NCBI GenBank assembly: GCA_001800945.1
Contig: MGWJ01000113.1
Coordinates: 1-5,049, forward strand
Source of the DNA: Flavobacteria bacterium RIFCSPLOWO2_12_FULL_31_7
Lineage (GTDB): Bacteria; Bacteroidota; Bacteroidia; Flavobacteriales; Flavobacteriaceae
Reading direction: 5' to 3'
Length of the DNA: 5,049 nucleotides
Below, piece after piece: positions 1 to 4,244 of this stretch. Within the stretch, counting starts at the first letter, position 1, and each line of letters begins with the position of its first letter. The translations under genes were made by a program, and so were the position numbers. The notes beneath the pieces are model-generated. The model did no database searches. It was not told the DNA's origin and saw nothing but the letters and a program-made list of their open reading frames with translations.

Positions 1-467
1 CAAGTTAAAACGTTCCAGTTTTCGTTTACTTTTACTAATTCTTTCGCCATAATACCACCAGCGGTATTTTCGTCATAACGTAAAAGGTCAACAATATCTT
101 TGGCATGCTCAACATCTTCTAATTCAGAAATTACTTGTGCTTTTTTAGATTGCGGTAATTCGGCAATAATATCGGCCGCATCATCGGTATCTAATTCGTC
201 AAGTTCTTCAGCAATTTCTTTGGCAGATAAACTTCGTAAAATATTTTCACGAACTTCCTCGTCTAATTCTAGTAATATTTCTGCGGTAATTTCAGAATCT
301 AATAAGTTGAAAAGATAAATGGCTTCAGACGTGTCTAAATCATTAATAATTTCAGCAATATCAGCAAAGTGAATTTCATGCAAAATGCTTTCCAATTCCA
401 CAATATTATTGTGTTGAATTAAATTTTCAATTTGCGTGATAAGTTCTTTACTGATTTTAAATTCCAT
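1..467 (-). CDS. mgtE: Magnesium transporter MgtE, N-terminal part (runs off left edge)
   Basis: This is the first 155 codons of an MgtE-type Mg2+ channel, an inner-membrane homodimer that admits Mg2+ and closes when its cytosolic domains bind Mg2+. Residues about 25-132 form the helical, acidic MgtE N domain, with typical repeats such as LLELDEEVRENIL, IAEELDELDTDDAADIIAELP and VDLLRYDENTAGGIM. That last motif (about 129-140) marks the entry into the CBS-domain pair. The rest of the CBS domains and the membrane helices lie outside the window. The ATG at 465-467 is chosen because it starts MEFKISKELITQIENLI, a plausible MgtE N-terminus, and overlaps the ksgA stop by 11 bases (457-467). No promoter or Shine-Dalgarno sequence is evident, so translation is probably coupled to ksgA. 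The family call rests on recognised motifs and is strong. Mg2+ gating is family knowledge. Confidence 0.95.
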   Translation of the reverse strand, partial: MEFKISKELITQIENLIQHNNIVELESILHEIHFADIAEIINDLDTSEAIYLFNLLDSEITAEILLELDEEVRENILRSLSAKEIAEELDELDTDDAADIIAELPQSKKAQVISELEDVEHAKDIVDLLRYDENTAGGIMAKELVKVNENWNVLT

Positions 468-1233
468 CGGCAGCTATTTTTTGAGTTAAGGCAATAAATT
501 CCTCAACCGACAATTGTTCTGGTCTTTGTGCAAATATAATATCTTCTTGTAATTTTTCGGATAAATTTAAACTTTTTAAACTGTTTCGTAAGGTTTTTCT
601 CCTTTGCTGAAAAGCCGTTTTAACCACTTTAAATAAAAGTTTTTCATCACATGGTAATTCGTAATTCTCTTTTCGAATCATACGCATCACACCAGAATCT
701 ACTTTTGGTGGCGGATTAAAAACCGTCGGCGGTACTGTGAATAAGTATTCGACATCGTAAAAAGCTTGTGCCAAAACGGATAAAATTCCGTACACTTTGC
801 TTCCTTTTTTACTGCAAATTCGCTCGGCAACTTCTTTCTGAAACATTCCAGAAAATTCCGGAACAAACTGACGAAGTTCTAAGGTTTTAAATACAATTTG
901 AGTCGAAATATTATAAGGAAAATTTCCAATAATAGCAAATTGCTCACTATTAAAAGCGGTTTGCCAATCGTGTCGTAAAAAATCTAAAGAAAAAATATTC
1001 TTTCCCAATTTCAAATAATGAACCTGTAAATATTCCACGGATTCTTTATCAATTTCAGCCACATAGGTTTCGTATGGTTTTTCTAGTAAGTATTTGGTTA
1101 AAACACCCATTCCTGGACCAATTTCCAACACTTTGTTATAGTTTGTACCAATCAAAGAATCGGCAATTTGTTGCGCAATACTTTCATCGGTAAGAAAATG
1201 TTGACCTAAATGTTTTTTAGCTTTAACTGACAT
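457..1233 (-). CDS. rsmA: 16S rRNA (adenine1518-N6/adenine1519-N6)-dimethyltransferase RsmA (KsgA)
   Basis: This is the SAM-dependent enzyme that dimethylates two adjacent adenines near the 3' end of 16S rRNA late in 30S subunit assembly. It is a cytoplasmic enzyme; its loss classically gives kasugamycin resistance. The 258 residues are close to the usual 260-275. The N-terminus has the family signature KKHLGQHFL (6-14). The SAM site is EIGPGMGVLT (37-46), with the acidic ribose-binding residue in AEID (E60) and D84 in SLDFL. The catalytic motif IV is NFPY (104-107), a variant of the more common NLPY. Further family blocks are MFQKEVAER (130-138), VFNPPPKVDSGV (171-182), FQQRRKTLRNSL (208-219) and QRPEQLSVEEF (236-246). 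The start at 1231-1233 gives the expected N-terminus. It is the middle gene of a DUF4286-rsmA-mgtE unit, 69 bases after the first gene and overlapping the third. No internal promoter was seen in the upstream gap, which is largely a heptad repeat. Confidence 0.97.
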   Translation of the reverse strand: MSVKAKKHLGQHFLTDESIAQQIADSLIGTNYNKVLEIGPGMGVLTKYLLEKPYETYVAEIDKESVEYLQVHYLKLGKNIFSLDFLRHDWQTAFNSEQFAIIGNFPYNISTQIVFKTLELRQFVPEFSGMFQKEVAERICSKKGSKVYGILSVLAQAFYDVEYLFTVPPTVFNPPPKVDSGVMRMIRKENYELPCDEKLLFKVVKTAFQQRRKTLRNSLKSLNLSEKLQEDIIFAQRPEQLSVEEFIALTQKIAADGI

Positions 1234-1250
1234 ATATTTTTATTTTTTTC

Positions 1251-1299
1251 GATTCTTCAAACTTTGTGCTTCAGACTTCCATCTTCCATCTTCAAACTT
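1251..1299. repeat. Seven-unit heptad array, 7-base period, between DUF4286 and rsmA
   Basis: Seven consecutive 7-base units each end in CTT on the plus strand: gattctt, caaactt, tgtgctt, cagactt, ccatctt, ccatctt, caaactt. The array fills 49 of the 69 bases between the DUF4286 stop and the rsmA start. In the transcript of the minus-strand unit it reads as purine-rich AAGNNNN repeats. The function is unknown. The last base of the array is only three bases from the DUF4286 stop codon at 1303-1305. Confidence 0.8.
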
Positions 1300-1302
1300 T
1301 CT

Positions 1303-1629
1303 TTAGTTCTCGTTACTAAAAAACTCGTCAATAACTTCTAATTCTGTTCGAAACGCTAGCATTTTATCGCCAAACAAACGCAGGCCTTCTTCTCTTAACT
1401 TTGGAGCATACGTTTTGTAATATTCTTGCAATTTTTCATTGCTTTCCGCAGAATATTGGATAGAATACGTTGTTCCGCCCATTTCTTCTTCCACTAAAAC
1501 TCTAGAAAGTTTCGCTTTATAAAAACAACCCGTTGCTAAAACTTCATCAATATGTTTCGTTTGCAGCCAATTTAACCATTGGTCGTGCGCGCTTTCGTCA
1601 ATGTTTATCGTAACATTATAAATAATCAT
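1303..1629 (-). CDS. DUF4286 family protein
   Basis: This is a complete small cytosolic protein of 108 residues, with no signal peptide or membrane segment. It matches my recollection of the DUF4286 family found in Bacteroidota. The N-terminus MIIYNVTINIDESAHDQWLNWL is followed by a GCF motif (34-36), an amphipathic strand YSIQY (55-59), a helix with Y...YAPKLREEG (70-82), and the conserved-looking end AFRTELEV (92-99). The alternation of strands and helices suggests a small ferredoxin-like or dimeric alpha+beta barrel fold, which is inference. The biochemical role is unknown to me. It is the first gene of the unit with rsmA and mgtE and has a well-placed promoter about 15 bases upstream, so it probably carries transcription for all three. 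The start at 1627-1629 is the only sensible one, because it begins the MIIYNVT strand. The link to ribosome maturation or Mg2+ is only guilt by association. Confidence 0.85.
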   Translation of the reverse strand: MIIYNVTINIDESAHDQWLNWLQTKHIDEVLATGCFYKAKLSRVLVEEEMGGTTYSIQYSAESNEKLQEYYKTYAPKLREEGLRLFGDKMLAFRTELEVIDEFFSNEN

Positions 1630-1644
1630 ATGTTCAATTTTTTA

Positions 1645-1674
1645 CAAAGATACTTTTAAAATGTCAAAGTGCAA
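1645..1674 (-). promoter_or_regulatory. Bacteroidota-type promoter of the DUF4286-rsmA-mgtE unit
   Basis: Read on the minus strand, TTG (1672-1674) is followed by a 19-base spacer and then TATCTTTG (1645-1652). This fits the TTG / TAnnTTTG pattern known for the primary sigma factor of Flavobacterium and other Bacteroidota. Transcription would be expected to start about 5-8 bases past the box, near 1638-1641, leaving a leader of about 10 bases before the ATG at 1629. The match is seen directly; the activity is inferred. Confidence 0.7.
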
Positions 1675-1717
1675 TATCGAGTGCAATGTCTAGTTCAAAA
1701 ATCAAGTTCAAGATTAT
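1668..1717. repeat. Imperfect 12-13 base tandem repeat (AGTKCAA units)
   Basis: The 7-mer AGTGCAA occurs at 1668-1674 and 1680-1686, and AGTTCAA at 1692-1698 and 1705-1711, giving steps of 12, 12 and 13 bases. A further AGTTCAA lies at 1812-1818. The first unit contains the TTG of the DUF4286 promoter on the opposite strand. The units are degenerate and the function is unknown. Confidence 0.5.
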
Positions 1718-1726
1718 ATAGTTGAA

Positions 1727-1782
1727 ACACGGATTAGAGAAATTATTAAAATTTCAGAAATTTCTCCAATCTGTATTTAAAA
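1727..1782. repeat. 56-base imperfect palindromic repeat, copy A
   Basis: It matches copy B at 1975-2030 in 47 of 56 positions without gaps, by hand alignment. It is also self-complementary: bases 1729-1744 can pair with 1759-1774 over 16 positions, with one G-T pair and one mismatch, leaving a loop of about 14 bases. The arms contain a GGATT / AATCTGT core. It sits in the divergent intergenic region with no coding potential. Confidence 0.65.
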
Positions 1783-1835
1783 TAAAAAAAATCCCATTTA
1801 TTTAGGTTGCAAGTTCAACATTAAATAAGTTTTAA

Positions 1836-1937
1836 TTTGGGCGTTCCCTTTCAGGTCGGGTCTTCCGTTCCCGCTTTTTTTGTCCCGATGTAATCGGGAC
1901 AAAAAAGAGCTCCACTACAACCCCTAACGCAAAAAAA
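1836..1937. repeat. GC-richer structured intergenic element with long hairpin
   Basis: This block stands out from its AT-rich surroundings. The outer ends are complementary: GCGTT (1841-1845) can pair with AACGC (1926-1930), with TTT and a run of A further out. Inside is a perfect 14-bp stem, 1876-1889 with 1893-1906, closing on the loop GTA. It is extended by GCT (1873-1875) with AGC (1908-1910) around one bulged G. The stem core is GTCCCGAT/ATCGGGAC. A GGTCGGG motif lies at 1854-1860. The ends (GGGCGTTCCC, CCCCTAACGC) resemble a dispersed intergenic element I recall from other Flavobacteriia, which I cannot verify here. It lies between divergent genes, so it does not look like a terminator for either. 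Confidence 0.6.
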
Positions 1938-1974
1938 TGTATTTCAGTACAAAATTCTCAACTACATATCAACA

Positions 1975-2030
1975 ACACAGATTGGATAAATTATTAAAAC
2001 TTTAGAAATTTCTTAAATCGGTGTTTAAAA
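1975..2030. repeat. 56-base imperfect palindromic repeat, copy B
   Basis: It is the same-orientation partner of copy A (1727-1782), sharing the central AAATTATTAAAA and AGAAATTTCT blocks and the end TTTAAAA. Self-pairing is weaker than in copy A (about 12 of 16 positions pair by Watson-Crick or G-T). The two copies bracket the structured element at 1836-1937. Confidence 0.6.
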
Positions 2031-2105
2031 ATCATAAATGACTTATATGGTTAAACAAACTTAAAACTCAACAACAATTTCAAAAAAATCCTTTCAAATC
2101 CTTCT

Positions 2106-2158
2106 AATCTGCGTGAAATAAGTTTATTATAATCTGTGAAATATGTGTTTAGATAAAA
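2106..2158. repeat. Short AATCTG-type direct repeats, possible degenerate copy of the same family
   Basis: AATCTGCGTGAAAT (2106-2119) and AATCTGTGAAAT (2131-2142) are near-identical direct repeats with a 25-base step. They are followed by GTGTTTAGATAAAA (2145-2158), which recurs with one change at 3265-3278 downstream of ruvB. The AATCTGT core also occurs in the right arm of copy A. I read this as a decayed or variant member of that repeat family. Confidence 0.4.
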
Positions 2159-2164
2159 AAACTC

Positions 2165-2199
2165 TCAACTTCCAACATCTAACTTCCAACTTCTAATTA
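2165..2199. repeat. Five-unit heptad array just upstream of ruvB
   Basis: The units on the plus strand are tcaactt, ccaacat, ctaactt, ccaactt and ctaatta, in a strict 7-base period with consensus near cYAACTT. It has the same period, the same CTT-type anchor and the same strand bias (pyrimidine-rich plus strand) as the array at 1251-1299. It occupies the region where a -33 element for ruvB would be expected. Confidence 0.7.
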
Positions 2200-2205
2200 T
2201 ATTTG
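2198..2205 (+). promoter_or_regulatory. TAnnTTTG box abutting the ruvB start codon
   Basis: TATATTTG matches the Bacteroidota -7 box exactly and ends four bases before the ruvB ATG at 2210-2212. No TTG is present 17-23 bases upstream, where the heptad array lies. If this box is used, transcription would begin at or within a few bases of the ATG, giving a leaderless or nearly leaderless mRNA. Confidence 0.5.
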
Positions 2206-2209
2206 TAAC

Positions 2210-3232
2210 ATGAACGAGAATTTAGATCCGAACAAAGAGCGTTTCACACCGCAAGAAATAGATATTGAAAAAGCATTGCGACCGTTAAATTTTGACGATT
2301 TCGCAGGTCAAGATCACGTGCTTGAAAATTTGAAAATATTTGTAGCAGCTGCGAATCAACGCGGCGAAGCTTTGGATCATGCGCTTTTTCACGGTCCTCC
2401 AGGTTTAGGGAAAACTACTTTAGCAAGTATTTTAGCCAATGAACTAGGAGTCGGAATCAAAATTACATCTGGTCCAGTTTTAGATAAACCAGGTGATTTA
2501 GCCGGTTTGTTAACAAATCTTGACGAACGTGACGTATTGTTTATTGATGAAATTCATCGTTTGAGTCCAATCGTGGAAGAATATTTGTATTCAGCCATGG
2601 AAGATTATAAAATAGACATCATGATTGAATCTGGACCCAATGCGCGTTCGGTTCAAATCAATTTAAATCCATTTACTTTAGTCGGAGCCACAACTCGTTC
2701 AGGATTATTAACCGCTCCTATGCGTGCGCGTTTCGGAATTCAAAGCCGATTACATTATTATAAAACCGAGTTACTAGCAACCATCATCGAGAGAAGTTCC
2801 GGGATTTTAAATGTGCCAATCGATTTAGAAGCAGCCATTGAAATTGCAGGTAGAAGTAGGGGAACACCTCGTATTGCCAATGCTTTATTAAGGAGAGTTC
2901 GCGATTTTGCGCAAATCAAAGGTAACGGAAAAATAGATATAGAAATTGCTCGTTACGCCTTAAAAGCCTTAAATGTAGATGCAAATGGTTTGGATGAAAT
3001 GGACAATAAAATTCTATCAACTTTAATAGATAAATTCAAAGGCGGACCAGTTGGATTAACCACTTTAGCTACCGCTGTTTCTGAAAATGGCGAAACCATC
3101 GAAGAAGTATATGAACCTTTTTTAATTCAAGAAGGATTTTTAATGCGCACACCTCGTGGTCGTGAAGCTACTGAAAAAGCCTACAAACATTTAGGTAAAA
3201 TTAAAGGTTTGAATCAAGGAGAACTTTTCTAA
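2210..3232 (+). CDS. ruvB: Holliday junction branch migration DNA helicase RuvB
   Basis: This is the AAA+ ATPase motor that, with RuvA, drives branch migration of Holliday junctions in recombinational repair, before RuvC cuts them. The 340 residues are the normal length. Walker A is GPPGLGKT (62-69). Walker B is LFIDEIHR (110-117), with the DE pair at 113-114. Sensor 1 is GATTR (159-163). The arginine finger is in MRARFG (R174) and sensor 2 in GTPRIA (R221). The C-terminal winged-helix DNA-binding domain covers about 265-335, with GGPVGLTTLA and the basic MRTPRGREATEKAY segment. All key residues are intact. The start at 2210 gives the usual short N-terminal extension before KALRPLNFDDFAGQ. 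ruvA and ruvC are not adjacent within this window; a scattered ruv arrangement is common outside enterobacteria. It appears monocistronic, between the repeat-rich region and a strong hairpin terminator. Confidence 0.98.
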   Translation: MNENLDPNKERFTPQEIDIEKALRPLNFDDFAGQDHVLENLKIFVAAANQRGEALDHALFHGPPGLGKTTLASILANELGVGIKITSGPVLDKPGDLAGLLTNLDERDVLFIDEIHRLSPIVEEYLYSAMEDYKIDIMIESGPNARSVQINLNPFTLVGATTRSGLLTAPMRARFGIQSRLHYYKTELLATIIERSSGILNVPIDLEAAIEIAGRSRGTPRIANALLRRVRDFAQIKGNGKIDIEIARYALKALNVDANGLDEMDNKILSTLIDKFKGGPVGLTTLATAVSENGETIEEVYEPFLIQEGFLMRTPRGREATEKAYKHLGKIKGLNQGELF

Positions 3233-3290
3233 GGCTATTTATTCTTAATAGCAGTGTGATTTCAGTGTTTAGACAAAATAGTACATAAAA

Positions 3291-3325
3291 AAAATCCCCA
3301 AAAACAGATTGTCTTTGGGGATTTT
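3291..3325. terminator. Bidirectional intrinsic terminator between ruvB and the PorP/SprF gene
   Basis: A perfect 12-bp inverted repeat, aaaatccccaaa (3291-3302) and tttggggatttt (3314-3325), encloses an 11-base loop. A run of A precedes it (3287-3294, a T-run on the minus strand) and T-rich DNA follows on the plus strand (3322-3337). It lies between convergent genes, 58 bases after the ruvB stop and 15 bases beyond the other gene's stop, so it can serve both. Confidence 0.85.
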
Positions 3326-3340
3326 AAATTATTTTTTAGT

Positions 3341-4225
3341 TTAAAACTCGAAACTTAGAATAAATTCACTTGTGTTTTTAGCTCTAGCAAGTTGTGTTTT
3401 TGAACTTGTTTCGTTAGCATATCCAAGTGTAAGTCTCTTGTTTATTTTAAGATTTACTAATCCAGCAAATGTATTGTCCGATCTGTAAGTAGCTCCAAAT
3501 TCAAAGATGTCATTAAAATTAAACATCGTGTTGAAATCCATCGAAATTGGTGCATCATTAACATATCTAAGAAAGAATGAAGGTTTAAGCGTGAACCGAT
3601 TCGTATCGTCAAAATGAATGTCATACCCAGAACTCCAGTAAAAATGTGGTCGATCTGTAGATGCAGATGCAAACCCATTTTCTGTTGTGGCTCTTTCAGT
3701 ATTTAAAAGTCTAGGAACTGATAACGACATGAAAAAATCTTTGTACTTAAGTAAACCACCAACTCCAACATTAGGATTGAATGAACTAATAGAATTTAAT
3801 GAAGGGTCACTCATAATGTTATAAGTTTGAAGGCCTCCTGTATTTACATTGTAAAAATTTCCACCTCCTTTAATACCTAAATATAAGTTTGCTTTTTCTG
3901 AAACTTTTAATTTGTATGAAAAATCAATTCCTACAAAAGTTTGTTTTTCAATGAATGTTTTGTCACTCACCATCGAAATCCCAAGTCCAGTATTTTTTCC
4001 TAATGAAGTTCCAAAAGCTAAAGTTTGTGTTTCAGGGGCATTCTCAATACCAGTCCATTGTTCTCTAACTCCAGTAGACAATACTGTTTTATCATCTACT
4101 CCAACATAAGCTGGATTCACAATGTTCATTTGATGTCTATAAAAAGCAAAAATGCTTTCTTGTTGGGCAAATGCACTACTACTAACAAGTAGTAGTGCTA
4201 TAAATATTTTCTTTAACAATTTCAT
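3341..4225 (-). CDS. PorP/SprF family type IX secretion system outer-membrane protein
   Basis: This is a 294-residue outer-membrane beta-barrel protein of the PorP/SprF family. Known members help secrete T9SS cargo or attach it to the surface; SprF serves the gliding adhesin SprB. A clear signal peptide is visible: MKLLKK, then a hydrophobic stretch (7-17), and a likely signal peptidase I cut after AFA (18-20). No lipobox cysteine is present. Family motifs are YRHQMNIVNPAYVG (29-42), REQW (54-57), FNPNVGVGGLLKY (149-161), LKPSFFLRY (213-221) and FGATYRSD (243-250). Amphipathic strands run to a C-terminal aromatic residue (FEF), typical of barrel insertion. It starts 19 bases after the stop of the upstream type B cargo gene, so the two are almost certainly co-transcribed and this is the likely partner of that cargo. 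Which paralogue it is cannot be told from sequence alone, so no symbol is given. Confidence 0.9.
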   Translation of the reverse strand: MKLLKKIFIALLLVSSSAFAQQESIFAFYRHQMNIVNPAYVGVDDKTVLSTGVREQWTGIENAPETQTLAFGTSLGKNTGLGISMVSDKTFIEKQTFVGIDFSYKLKVSEKANLYLGIKGGGNFYNVNTGGLQTYNIMSDPSLNSISSFNPNVGVGGLLKYKDFFMSLSVPRLLNTERATTENGFASASTDRPHFYWSSGYDIHFDDTNRFTLKPSFFLRYVNDAPISMDFNTMFNFNDIFEFGATYRSDNTFAGLVNLKINKRLTLGYANETSSKTQLARAKNTSEFILSFEF

Positions 4226-4244
4226 TTTAGTGTTTTTTTAATGA

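Noticed and set aside
100..318. Plus-strand open frame encoding a serine-rich 72-residue peptide
   Set aside because: It is antisense to the well-conserved mgtE coding sequence. Its Ser/Asn richness is a by-product of the Glu/Asp/Leu codons on the other strand.
1251..1299. AAGATGG-type repeats (minus strand) as a Shine-Dalgarno sequence for rsmA
   Set aside because: The nearest GA-rich unit is about 20 or more bases from the rsmA ATG, and Bacteroidota make little use of Shine-Dalgarno pairing.
1873..1910. Hairpin read as an intrinsic terminator
   Set aside because: It lies between divergent genes, upstream of both, with no coding unit ending nearby. The T and A runs form part of the stem itself. 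A dispersed structured element fits better.
1630..2209. Possible tRNA, CRISPR array or small gene in the long intergenic region
   Set aside because: No cloverleaf arms, no regularly spaced identical repeats with unique spacers, and no open frame with credible composition were seen.
3457..3678. Minus-strand 73-residue open frame inside the PorP/SprF gene
   Set aside because: It is a shifted frame on the same strand, lying wholly within a gene with clear family motifs.
3912..4109. Plus-strand 65-residue open frame
   Set aside because: It is antisense to the PorP/SprF gene, with no recognisable domain or start context.
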